From positions 62,001 through 126,000 of the forward strand of contig NZ_VSSS01000067.1 in the NCBI RefSeq assembly GCF_008123425.1: a stretch of 64,000 nt of DNA. Reading direction: 5' to 3'. This DNA comes from Bradyrhizobium rifense. Lineage in GTDB: Bacteria; Pseudomonadota; Alphaproteobacteria; Rhizobiales; Xanthobacteraceae. The position numbers were made by a program, and so were the translations under genes. Under the pieces are notes generated by a model. The model was not told where the DNA came from, did not search any database, and saw nothing but the letters and a program-made list of their open reading frames with translations. Each line of letters opens with the position of its first letter. Position 1 is the stretch's first letter. Of this stretch, positions 1 to 9,049 are shown piece after piece.

Positions 1-65
1 TTGGGGCGGAGGCCAGTCAGATATGACCTGTTGGCGAAGTTGACCTCACCGCGCGTTCAGTCTGA

Positions 66-240
66 GCCTCTCCCGCTTGCGGGAGAGGTATGGGCCGCCT
101 TCGGCGGCCGTGCTTTTAAGAGACGCCAAGGCCGAGGCCTTGGCTCTGGCGTAGCGCCGGGTGAGGGCTCTCTCCGCATCGGGAGTGTCCCATTGCGGAA
201 GCACCCTCTCCCCGACCCTCCCCCGCAAGCGGGGGAGGGA
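66..240. repeat. Dispersed palindromic repeat, family A copy 1
   Basis: Seen directly: a short palindrome built on CCTCTCCCGC / GCGGGAGAGG at the left end, a GGGTGAGGG core near the middle and a second palindrome with CCCCCGCAAGCGGGGG at the right end. A second copy with the same order of parts lies at 31675-31824. The rest of the first 430 bases holds no gene that I can support: reading frames here are short and consist of translated repeat. The final bases before 431 hold the ribosome-binding site of the next gene (GGGAGAG). Confidence 0.75.
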
Positions 241-430
241 GCGCACCACCTTCGCGGTAGCAATCTGTGCTTTTCGCGCCATCCCCCGTTCATGGATTGC
301 CGGGCTTCGTCAAAAAACCAAAGCATTCTCGTGACATACCAGACGGGCGCGCCTTGAACTTGCCACGAAGCTGCCCCTGAGTTCAGATGGTTCCTGACGA
401 TTTGCGCTGGGGCAGCTGGGAGAGCTTGAA

Positions 431-1024
431 ATGACGGATTTTCGTCGCCTGACCGGGGCGTTTGTGGCTGCGATCGGCCTGATCCTGTCCGCGCCGCAGG
501 CCTTCGCCCAGCAGCCGGACCGCGGCGACGAGCCGGGCCTGATCGCCGATGACAGCTATGAGCTCGATCCGGAATGGCAGAAGCAGGTCGTCTACTACCG
601 TACGACCGAAGCGCCGGGCACCATCATTATCTCGACCACCGAGCGCCACCTCTATCTGGTGCAGCCCGGTGGACGCGCGATCCGCTACGGCATCGGCGTC
701 GGCCGCGACGGTTTTCAGTGGCAGGGGCTGGTGAACATCACCAACAAGAAGGAGTGGCCGGATTGGACGCCGCCGCCGGAGATGATCCAGCGCCAGCCCT
801 ATCTTCCGCGCTTCATGGCCGGCGGCCCCGGCAATCCACTCGGCGCCCGCGCCATGTATCTCGGCACCACCGTCTACCGCATCCATGGCACCAACCGTCC
901 CGATACGATCGGCACCAAGGTGTCCTCGGGCTGCTTCCGTCTCGTCAACAATGACGTCGCCGATCTCTACGATCGCGTCCCGGTCGGAACCAAAGTGGTC
1001 ATCCGGCAGAAGCCTGAACTCTAA
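431..1024 (+). CDS. L,D-transpeptidase (YkuD / ErfK family), periplasmic
   Basis: A 197-residue protein with a signal peptide (about 1-26, cleavage after AFA). The YkuD catalytic domain fills roughly 60-192. The family signature is visible: His152 in the IHGT motif, then Ser-Gly-Cys168-Phe-Arg170 with the nucleophilic cysteine. Family knowledge: such enzymes form 3-3 peptidoglycan cross-links or attach proteins to the murein in the periplasm. The start is fixed by a GGGAGAG ribosome-binding site just upstream. It stands alone, 51 bases ahead of a binding-protein gene on the same strand, so co-transcription is possible. The exact role (cross-linking or protein anchoring) cannot be told from sequence. 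Confidence 0.93.
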   Translation: MTDFRRLTGAFVAAIGLILSAPQAFAQQPDRGDEPGLIADDSYELDPEWQKQVVYYRTTEAPGTIIISTTERHLYLVQPGGRAIRYGIGVGRDGFQWQGLVNITNKKEWPDWTPPPEMIQRQPYLPRFMAGGPGNPLGARAMYLGTTVYRIHGTNRPDTIGTKVSSGCFRLVNNDVADLYDRVPVGTKVVIRQKPEL

Positions 1025-1075
1025 ATATCCCGCCTCTTCCAGAATTCCTTTTCCCGATTGATTCGAGAGAGCAAC

Positions 1076-2116
1076 ATGATGCGCACATTTCGAGGCGGCC
1101 TGCTGATCGGGCTCGCGGTCGCCGTGCTGGTCGCCGCCTTCGCCATCACCTACGAATTCTACGACACCCGCACGCTGAAGCGCACGGTGCGCCGCGGCGA
1201 AGTGCTGTGCGGCGTCAACAAGGGCCTGCCGGGCTTCTCGATCCCCGACGACAAGGGCAACTGGACCGGTTTCGACGTCGATTTCTGCCGCGCAGTGGCG
1301 GCCGCGATCTTCGACGACCCGAGCAAGGCGCGCTTCGTGCCGCTCGACGCCAGCGAGCGCTTCAAGGAATTGCAGAGCCGCAAGGTCGACATCCTCTCGC
1401 GCAACTCGACCTGGAGCATGTCGCGTGAGCTCGACTACGATCTCTACTTCCCGGCCGTCGCCTATTACGACGGCGAAGGCTTTATGGTGCCGCGCTCCCG
1501 CAACAAGGAGACGTCGCTGGACCTCGCCGACAGCAAGGTCTGCGTGCAATCAGGCACCACCACGCTGCTCAACCTCGCCGACTACTTCCGTGCCAACAAC
1601 ATGAAGTATGAGCTGGTGAAGTTCGACAAGCTGGAAGACGTGGTGAAGGCCTACGACACCGGCAAATGCGACACGCTCACCGCCGACGTCTCGCAGCTCT
1701 ATGCGCTGCGGTTGAACATGTCCAAGCCCGGCGACCACATGATCCTGCCCGACATGATCTCCAAGGAGCCGCTCGCCCCCGTCGTGCGCCAGCGCGACGA
1801 CGACTGGATGATGATCGTGAAATGGACGCTCTACGCCATGATCAACGCCGAAGAGCTCGGCGTCACCTCGGAGAACATCGACGACGCCCTGAAGTCGAAG
1901 AAGCCGGAAGTGATGCGGCTGGTCGGCACCGAGGGTAATTATGGCGAGCAGCTCGGCCTGACCAAGGACTGGGCCGTGCGCATCATCCGCCGCGTCGGCA
2001 ATTACGGCGAGATGTACGAGCGCAATATCGGCGACAAGTCGCAGCTGAAGATTCCGCGCGGCATGAACCAGCTGTGGAACGCGGGTGGCGTGCAGTATGC
2101 ACCGCCGGTGAGGTAA
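1076..2116 (+). CDS. Amino-acid ABC transporter substrate-binding protein (AapJ/BztA-like)
   Basis: A 346-residue SBP_bac_3 protein. An N-terminal hydrophobic segment (about 8-24) acts as signal or anchor. The LCGVNKGLPGFS and WTGFDVDFCRAVAAAIF segments match the general L-amino-acid binding proteins AapJ/BztA. I start at the ATG at 1076 because GAGAGA lies just upstream; an in-frame TTG at 1058 is less likely. No permease or ATPase genes follow, unlike complete aap operons, so this is an orphan binding protein or it borrows a membrane complex from elsewhere. The C-terminal region GMNQLWNAGG is also typical of AapJ. Confidence 0.88.
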   Translation: MMRTFRGGLLIGLAVAVLVAAFAITYEFYDTRTLKRTVRRGEVLCGVNKGLPGFSIPDDKGNWTGFDVDFCRAVAAAIFDDPSKARFVPLDASERFKELQSRKVDILSRNSTWSMSRELDYDLYFPAVAYYDGEGFMVPRSRNKETSLDLADSKVCVQSGTTTLLNLADYFRANNMKYELVKFDKLEDVVKAYDTGKCDTLTADVSQLYALRLNMSKPGDHMILPDMISKEPLAPVVRQRDDDWMMIVKWTLYAMINAEELGVTSENIDDALKSKKPEVMRLVGTEGNYGEQLGLTKDWAVRIIRRVGNYGEMYERNIGDKSQLKIPRGMNQLWNAGGVQYAPPVR

Positions 2117-2134
2117 GGGCGACGGCTCTAGCCG

Positions 2135-2221
2135 CGTCATTGCGAGCGAAGCGAAGCAATCCAGACTGCCTCCGAGGAAAGATTCTGGATTGCTTCGTCG
2201 CAAGAGCTCCTCGCAATGACG
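2135..2221. repeat. Palindromic repeat, family B copy 1
   Basis: Imperfect inverted repeat with ends CGTCATTGCGAG and CTCGCAATGACG and inner arms GAAGCAATCCAG / CTGGATTGCTTC. The same element occurs at 44980-45065, and a left-end fragment occurs at 6126-6138. It sits 3' of the amino-acid binding protein gene. Confidence 0.85.
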
Positions 2222-2257
2222 AGTTCGGGACGGGCACTTACCGCCCTCTCATCTGCC

Positions 2258-2343
2258 GTAGCCCGGATGGAGCGCAGTGCAATCCGGGGCCTTCACGTCA
2301 CAGAAGGACTTTCCCGGATTTCGCTGCGCTCCATCCGGGCTAC
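2258..2343. repeat. Palindromic repeat, family C
   Basis: Inverted repeat with GTAGCCCGGATGGAGCGC at the left and GCGCTCCATCCGGGCTAC at the right. It abuts family B and ends 4 bases before the stop codon of the acyl-CoA dehydrogenase on the minus strand. It may act as a stable 3' hairpin for both converging transcripts. Confidence 0.8.
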
Positions 2344-2347
2344 GAGC

Positions 2348-3487
2348 TCAATACCCCCGCGCCTTCGCCAGCTGCTCGGTGTGGTAGTTCGCATCGCCGA
2401 ACAGCTCCTCGCACACGCGTGCGCGCTTCATGAAGAAGCCGATGTCGAACTGGTCGGTCATGCCCATGCCGCCATGCATCTGCACGCCTTCCTGCACCGC
2501 GCGGGTGGCGGTGGTGCCGGCGCGCGCCTTTGCCACGGCGACGGCTGAGGCGGCCTTGGCGATATCAGCATCCAACGCCTGCAGCGCCTTCATCGTGGCG
2601 GCGCGGGTGATCTCGATGTCGACATAGAGCTCGGCGGCGCGGTGCTGCAGCGCCTGGAATTCGCCGATCAGCTTGCCGAACTGCTTTCTGTTCTTGAGAT
2701 ACTCGACGGTGCGATTGAAGACTTCCTCGCTCAGGCCCACCATTTCGGAAGCCACAGCGCCGCGGCCGATATCGAGCACGCCGTCGAGCAAGACGGCACC
2801 CTGATCGACCTCGCCGAGCACACTATCGGCATTGACCTCGACATTGGCGAGCTCGATGCGCGCCGCGTTGTGCGCGTCGACCATGATGGTGCGCTCGACC
2901 GCGACGCCCTTGGCCCTGGGGTTGACCAGGAACAGCGTCAGGCCGTCGCGCTCGCCGGCGGAGCCGGCGGTGCGCGCGGCAACGATGAAGAGATCGGCGA
3001 CGTGGCCGTCCACGACGAGCGCCTTGGCACCCGAGAGCTTGAAACCGTTGCCGGCGCGCACGGCCTGCAGATTCGTCTGCAGCGGGCGATGCTTTACGCC
3101 CTCATCGATCGCAAGCGTCGCGAGCAGCGAGCCGTTGGAAATTTTTGGCAGGTACTCCGATTTCTGCGCGACATTGCCGCCACGGTTCAGCGCCGAGGCA
3201 GCGACCACGCTGGTGGCGAGGAAGGGCGACGGCATCAAGGTGCGGCCGATCTCCTCCATCACGATCCCGGCTTCCATGAAACCGAGACCGCTACCGCCGA
3301 ACTCTTCCGGCACCAGCAGGCCGGCAAAGCCCATCTCGGCGAAGGAGTGCCACAGCTCCTTCGAGAAGCCGGTGGGATCTTTGCTATCGCGCAAAGATCG
3401 CAGGTGCGACACCGGCGCCTTGTCGCTGATCAGCCCGCGCGCGCTATCGCGGAGCATCGATTGTTCTTCGGTGAGGACGAGGGCCAT
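2348..3487 (-). CDS. Acyl-CoA dehydrogenase family protein
   Basis: A 379-residue FAD-dependent acyl-CoA dehydrogenase with the three usual parts: an N-terminal helical domain (LTEEQSMLRDSARG), a middle beta domain and a C-terminal helical domain with QMHGGMGMTDQ. A GGAG ribosome-binding site precedes the ATG. It lies downstream of a second acyl-CoA dehydrogenase on the same strand, separated by 139 bases that hold a repeat. Such pairs often form heteromeric dehydrogenases in sterol or aromatic side-chain degradation; here that is an inference. The substrate is unknown. Confidence 0.92.
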   Translation of the reverse strand: MALVLTEEQSMLRDSARGLISDKAPVSHLRSLRDSKDPTGFSKELWHSFAEMGFAGLLVPEEFGGSGLGFMEAGIVMEEIGRTLMPSPFLATSVVAASALNRGGNVAQKSEYLPKISNGSLLATLAIDEGVKHRPLQTNLQAVRAGNGFKLSGAKALVVDGHVADLFIVAARTAGSAGERDGLTLFLVNPRAKGVAVERTIMVDAHNAARIELANVEVNADSVLGEVDQGAVLLDGVLDIGRGAVASEMVGLSEEVFNRTVEYLKNRKQFGKLIGEFQALQHRAAELYVDIEITRAATMKALQALDADIAKAASAVAVAKARAGTTATRAVQEGVQMHGGMGMTDQFDIGFFMKRARVCEELFGDANYHTEQLAKARGY

Positions 3488-3529
3488 GTGGGCTCCAACA
3501 AGGTTCTGTTCGATTGAATTCAGTGGTGA

Positions 3530-3618
3530 CCCTCATGGTGATGAGGCGCGTTAGCGCCGTCTCGAACCACGAGGCCATCCTTCGAAACGCGGCCTTGCGG
3601 CCGCTCCTCAGGATGAGG
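3530..3618. repeat. Palindromic repeat, family D
   Basis: Sequence between the two dehydrogenase genes. It starts CCTCATGGTGATGAGG and ends in a hairpin whose arms are CATCC...CGCGGCC and GGCCGC...GGATG. Only one copy was noticed in the window. It interrupts what would otherwise be a tight two-gene operon and could reduce expression of the downstream gene. Confidence 0.65.
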
Positions 3619-3626
3619 ACTGCGCC

Positions 3627-4841
<1,215 letters not shown>

Positions 4842-4979
4842 TGGTCGTTTCCATCAATCACAATCGACTTGTTGGGCGCGACTCTGGGCCATCGCACTGT
4901 GGAATTCAACCACTTCCGCAGCCCGTCATCCGCTATAGTCGCGGCCGCGACGGTGCTTGAAAACAAAGAGGAAACGAGA

Positions 4980-5525
4980 ATGCGCCTGAAACTTCTTTCG
5001 CCTGGCGAAATGAACGAGAGCCAGCGGCAGACCTATGACGAGTCGATTACCGGCAAGCGCGGCAAGCCTCCGGCGCCGATGATGGCCTGGCTCAACAGTC
5101 CCGACATGGCCCGTCACGCCACGCGGCTCGGCGAAGTCCTGCGCTACGACACGATCTTTCCGGCAAAGCTTTCGGAGATCGCGATCCTGGTGACGGCGCG
5201 GCACTGGACCGCGCATTACGAATGGTATGCGCACAAGCGCCTCGCGCTCGCCGGCGGCATGAAGCCTGACATCATTGACGCGATCCGCGATCGCCGCACG
5301 CCGGAGTTCGACGATCCCAAGGGCAAGATGATCTACGACGTCGCGAAGTCGCTGCATGAGGGCCACGGCGTGGAGAAGGGGCTCTACGATGAGGCGGTGA
5401 AGCTGCTGAGCGAGCGCGGCGTCGTCGAGGTGATTGGCCTGTGCGGCTATTACACGATGGTGTCGATGACGCTGAACACCTTTGAGTTCGAACTGCCCGA
5501 GGGCGAGGTGCCGGAGCTGTCATAG
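4980..5525 (+). CDS. Carboxymuconolactone decarboxylase (CMD)-like protein
   Basis: A 181-residue alpha-helical CMD/AhpD-fold protein. The start is set by GAGG shortly before the ATG; a much longer open frame upstream is antisense to the dehydrogenase and was rejected. The active-region helix reads ARHWTAHYEW with His79, Glu81 and His85. There is no CxxC pair, so it belongs to the decarboxylase-like rather than the peroxidase-like (AhpD) side of the family. Its neighbours (acyl-CoA dehydrogenases, a VOC protein) suggest a role in breaking down a ring-derived acid, but no specific reaction can be named. Confidence 0.87.
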   Translation: MRLKLLSPGEMNESQRQTYDESITGKRGKPPAPMMAWLNSPDMARHATRLGEVLRYDTIFPAKLSEIAILVTARHWTAHYEWYAHKRLALAGGMKPDIIDAIRDRRTPEFDDPKGKMIYDVAKSLHEGHGVEKGLYDEAVKLLSERGVVEVIGLCGYYTMVSMTLNTFEFELPEGEVPELS

Positions 5526-5615
5526 TTTCGCATCCGGAAACGATGGGTTTCGGGATAGGGCCGTAGCGCTGTCCCGAAACCGGGCCTATCTGGAGCAGAC
5601 CAACGGAGCATCCAC

Positions 5616-6110
5616 ATGTCGCAAGCCCCTGCCGTCGCCGCCGGCACAAGGATCGGCCACGTCCATCTCAAGGTCGCCGATCTCGATCGCGCGCTCGGCT
5701 TCTATTGCGGCGTGCTCGGCTTCGAGCTGATGCAGCGGATGGGCTTGGGCGCGGCCTTCATCTCGGCCGGCGGTTATCACCACCATATCGGGCTCAACAC
5801 CTGGGAGAGCAAGGGCGGCTCGCCGCCGCCGCCAGGCACGACAGGGCTGTTTCACACCGCGATCCTCTATCCGACCCGGCCGGCGCTGGCGGACGCGCTG
5901 CACCGGGTGCTGACGGCCGGCATTGCTCTCGATGGCGCCAGTGACCACGGCGTGTCCGAGGCGCTGTATCTGCGTGATCCCGATGAGAACGGCGTGGAGC
6001 TGTATTGGGACAAGCCGCGGGAGCAATGGCCGTTCGGGCCGGATGGGAAGCTTGCGATGTTTACCAAGAGGCTGGATGTTGAAGGGTTGCTGAAACAGCG
6101 GGAAGGGTAA
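5616..6110 (+). CDS. VOC family protein (glyoxalase / extradiol dioxygenase-like)
   Basis: A 164-residue vicinal-oxygen-chelate protein with two betaalphabetabetabeta modules. The metal-ligand candidates are His17 in GHVHLKV, the His in GLFHTAIL and the Glu in NGVELYWD. DPDENGVELYWD is characteristic of the CatE-like catechol 2,3-dioxygenase / glyoxalase group. It lies 90 bases after the CMD-like gene on the same strand, so the two may form a unit. The reaction is uncertain: ring-cleaving dioxygenase, glyoxalase and resistance protein all share this fold. Confidence 0.85.
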   Translation: MSQAPAVAAGTRIGHVHLKVADLDRALGFYCGVLGFELMQRMGLGAAFISAGGYHHHIGLNTWESKGGSPPPPGTTGLFHTAILYPTRPALADALHRVLTAGIALDGASDHGVSEALYLRDPDENGVELYWDKPREQWPFGPDGKLAMFTKRLDVEGLLKQREG

Positions 6111-6146
6111 ACTCCGTTCTCTCCCCGTCATTGCGAGCGCAGTTGC

Positions 6147-6233
6147 GTAGGGTGGGCAAAGCGAAGCGTGCCCACCATCTCTCGCGACGGAGACAGGTGG
6201 TGGGCACGGCGCTAAGCGCCTTTGCCACCCTAC
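6147..6233. repeat. Palindromic repeat, family E copy 1
   Basis: Inverted repeat with ends GTAGGGTGGGC / GCCACCCTAC and inner arms CGTGCCCACCA / TGGTGGGCACG. The right end contains the TAG stop codon of the MFS gene on the minus strand (6230-6232). A left-end fragment of family B (GTCATTGCGAGC) precedes it. A second copy lies at 41275-41361. Confidence 0.85.
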
Positions 6234-7468
6234 GAGAGCCGCGCTTTTGGCCTTCCCCGCACCATGATCAACGCCGCAGCCACCACCTCCAGCGCAATAC
6301 AGAGATAGAACGGCAGCGCATACCCGCCGGAGAAATCGCGCAAGGCCCCGACCACCCCGGGGCCGAACGCGTAGGTCACCTGGTTGATCGCGGTGTTCAG
6401 GCTGATCAGCACGCCGAACGAGGCGGAGTCGAATTCCCGCTGCACGATCAGCGACGGCATCGTGATGAGATTGCCGACGGAGAAGCCGAACACCGCGCAG
6501 GCTGTGATCAGCACATAGTCATTGTGCAGATTGATGACGACGCACAACGCGACCGCCTGGCTCAGGAACGACAGCGCCGACGCCAGCCGCTGGTTGAGGC
6601 GGTCGATCACCATCGAGAACAGCACACGGCCGATCACCGCCATCGCAGTGAGCACCGCGACTGCGACGGCGGCACGTTCGCGGCCGATGATGGGATCGAG
6701 GAACGAGATCAGGTGCACGATGAAGCCGACCTGCGCGAACAGCACCAGCGCGAAGGCAATCGTCACCGTGAGGAATCCGATATCGCGCAGCGCGCGCGAG
6801 CGGATCTCTGCCGATGATTGCGGCTTTGCTTTCGCCGCGCCATGGCAGCCATGGAGGTCGGGCGGCCGACCGACGACCAGCAAGATCACCGGCAGGAGCA
6901 GCACCAGCATGGCTGCGGACGTGGCGAACATCGCGTTTCCGAAGCCGATATGACTGATCATCGTCACCAGCAGCGGCACGCCGACGATGCCGCCAAAACT
7001 GGCGCCGTTCAGCGCCAGGCTGATCGCCATGCCGCGCTTCTGGTCGAACCAGAGGCTGATCGTGTTGGTGATCATGGCGAGGCTGGTGCCGGCCCAGCCG
7101 AAGGCGAGCACGGCATCGGCCAGATAAAGCTGCCAGGGCTCGCGCACCGCGCCGATCGCGACCGCTGCGGCCGCCATCGCCAGCGTGCCGGCGATGAGAC
7201 AAAGCCGCGGGCCATATTTTCTGACGGCCTCGCCGACGAAGACGACCAGCAGTGCGCCGAACAGATAGAAGAACGTGGTGCCGGACGAGATCAGCGAGGC
7301 CGGCCAGCCCCGCGCGCGCTGCAGTTCGGCGACATAGACGCTCTGGCCGTAGAAGCCGAGCCCCCAGCCGAAGGTCGCAAGCAGGAAGCAGACGGCGACG
7401 ATGCGCCAGCCTTCGTAGCGGAGCGAGGATTCGTCGATTCGCGAGGTATGCCGGGGATTGTCGAGCAT
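6230..7468 (-). CDS. MFS transporter
   Basis: A 412-residue, 12-helix major facilitator. The start at 7468 is chosen because AAGGAG lies at the correct distance; an in-frame start 19 codons upstream has no ribosome-binding site. A hydrophilic linker (about 195-220, with PPDLHGCHGAAKAK) separates the two six-helix halves. Hydrophobicity and the AFGWAGTS and DQKRGMAISLALNGASFGG segments resemble MFS proteins of the oxalate/formate- and monocarboxylate-type groups. The substrate is unknown. Its stop codon is inside the neighbouring repeat. It is followed upstream by a second MFS gene on the same strand. Confidence 0.9.
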   Translation of the reverse strand: MLDNPRHTSRIDESSLRYEGWRIVAVCFLLATFGWGLGFYGQSVYVAELQRARGWPASLISSGTTFFYLFGALLVVFVGEAVRKYGPRLCLIAGTLAMAAAAVAIGAVREPWQLYLADAVLAFGWAGTSLAMITNTISLWFDQKRGMAISLALNGASFGGIVGVPLLVTMISHIGFGNAMFATSAAMLVLLLPVILLVVGRPPDLHGCHGAAKAKPQSSAEIRSRALRDIGFLTVTIAFALVLFAQVGFIVHLISFLDPIIGRERAAVAVAVLTAMAVIGRVLFSMVIDRLNQRLASALSFLSQAVALCVVINLHNDYVLITACAVFGFSVGNLITMPSLIVQREFDSASFGVLISLNTAINQVTYAFGPGVVGALRDFSGGYALPFYLCIALEVVAAALIMVRGRPKARLS

Positions 7469-7599
7469 TTGCGCTTCTCCTTCGTGTTCCCCGCGTTGCG
7501 ATCTTCTGTCCATGACGACCATCATGTAGCGATGTGGGATCAGAAAATCACTTCGACAGCGATCGAAGTATCAACGTTGCTGACAGCCTCCTGCCAAAC

Positions 7600-8853
7600 T
7601 TAAATCGCGTCCGGGAACTCGCCCATCGCCGATTCCAGCCGCGCCTTGCGGCGGCGGGCAAAGGAGGCGAGCGAGAGCGCGGCGAGACCGAGCAACACCG
7701 GCGGGAACACCACCATGTTCACCGCGGACCAGCCGTAATTCGCAAGCAGCTGTCCCGATGAGAACGAGCCGATCGCCATCATCCCGAACACCAGGAAATC
7801 ATTGAACGCCTGCACCTTGTTGCGCTCCTGCGGGCGATGGGTCTCCAGCACCAGCGCGGACGCGCCGATGAAGGAGAAATTCCAGCCGATACCGAGCACG
7901 ATCAGCGTGGCCCAGAAATGCATCGCCGTGATGCCGGAGAGGCCGATGGTGGCGGCGCCCGCTTCCAGCAGTAGACCTGCGGCAACGATCTTCGGCGCGC
8001 CGAAGCGGGCGATCAACGCGCCGGTGAAGAAGCTCGGGCCGTACATGGCGACGATGTGCCATTGAATGCCGAAATTGGAATCGGACAGGCTCAGCCCGCA
8101 CATCTTCATGGCGAGCGGCGCCGAGGTCATCACCAAATTCATCATGGGATAGGAGATGACGCCGCAAAGGGCTGCTGCGATGAAGCGCGGCTGGGTCACG
8201 ATGGTGAGCAGCGGCCGTCCGCCATGCAGATCGGCAGGGGCCGGCTTCGGCATGTCGACGCCGGCAACGATGCCCATCGCGACCAGCGCGACCGCCGCCT
8301 GAACCAGGAAGCTGAAGGCGAACAGATAGGGCGACCAGATGTCCATGGTCCATTGCACCAGCTGCGGACCGAGCACGCCGGCGAACACGCCACCCGCCAT
8401 CACCCACGACACGGCCTTAGGCCGATAGGCCGCGCTGGCGCCGTCGGCGGCTGCGAAGCGATAGGATTGCGCCACCGAGCCGTAGAGGCCGCCGAGGAAG
8501 GTCGCTAGACAGAACAGCGCGAACGAGGCGTGCAGGATCGCGAACGAGCCGATGAGACCGGTGAGCGTGCCGAGGCCGGTGCCGACAACGAAGGCCGCGC
8601 GACGGCCGAAGCGGCGCGAGATCGCACCGGTCGGCAGCGTGCCGGCGGCGAGGCCCACCACATACATCGAGATCGGCACGGTCGCGAACGACATATCGGG
8701 CGCGAGCGTGGCGCCGACGATCGAGCCGGTGGCGAAGATCACCGCCGAGTTGGCGCCAGTCAGCGCCTGGGCGGCAGCGAGGCGCACCACATTGCTACGC
8801 ACGCGGACGTCGTCGGCAATCTCATCGGCTGAAGTCACATCTAACATCGGCAT
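7600..8853 (-). CDS. MFS transporter
   Basis: A 417-residue, 12-helix major facilitator. The first-half signature PTGAISRRFGRRAAF (loop 2-3) is clear, and a matching loop lies in the second half (ALIARFGAPKIV). Basic residues end the protein (FARRRKARLE). It is separated by 131 bases from the MFS gene at 6230-7468 on the same strand, and divergent from the S9 peptidase. The two MFS proteins are not close copies of each other. No substrate can be assigned. Confidence 0.9.
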   Translation of the reverse strand: MPMLDVTSADEIADDVRVRSNVVRLAAAQALTGANSAVIFATGSIVGATLAPDMSFATVPISMYVVGLAAGTLPTGAISRRFGRRAAFVVGTGLGTLTGLIGSFAILHASFALFCLATFLGGLYGSVAQSYRFAAADGASAAYRPKAVSWVMAGGVFAGVLGPQLVQWTMDIWSPYLFAFSFLVQAAVALVAMGIVAGVDMPKPAPADLHGGRPLLTIVTQPRFIAAALCGVISYPMMNLVMTSAPLAMKMCGLSLSDSNFGIQWHIVAMYGPSFFTGALIARFGAPKIVAAGLLLEAGAATIGLSGITAMHFWATLIVLGIGWNFSFIGASALVLETHRPQERNKVQAFNDFLVFGMMAIGSFSSGQLLANYGWSAVNMVVFPPVLLGLAALSLASFARRRKARLESAMGEFPDAI

Positions 8854-9049
8854 TTCCGCCCGCAGGGTCTTTTAAGTAAAAGCCTTGGTGATTCCCGGCA
8901 CTATGGAGGGGCGCGGGAGGGCGGGCAACCGGCGCAAACGGGCGCAGGCCATGCCTCTGACGCAATCGGATGGACCATACCGCACCGCGCTCTTGACGGC
9001 TTGCGCTCGATCAAATCCTATCCGCCGCGCGATCTCAGGGAGTCCGTTC

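Noticed and set aside
1..357. Three short frames at the window start
   Set aside because: They are translations of repeat family A, with no codon structure or start signal.
2135..2343. Could the palindromes be a CRISPR array or an integron site?
   Set aside because: Units differ from one another, lack regular spacers and occur singly between genes; they fit dispersed intergenic repeats.
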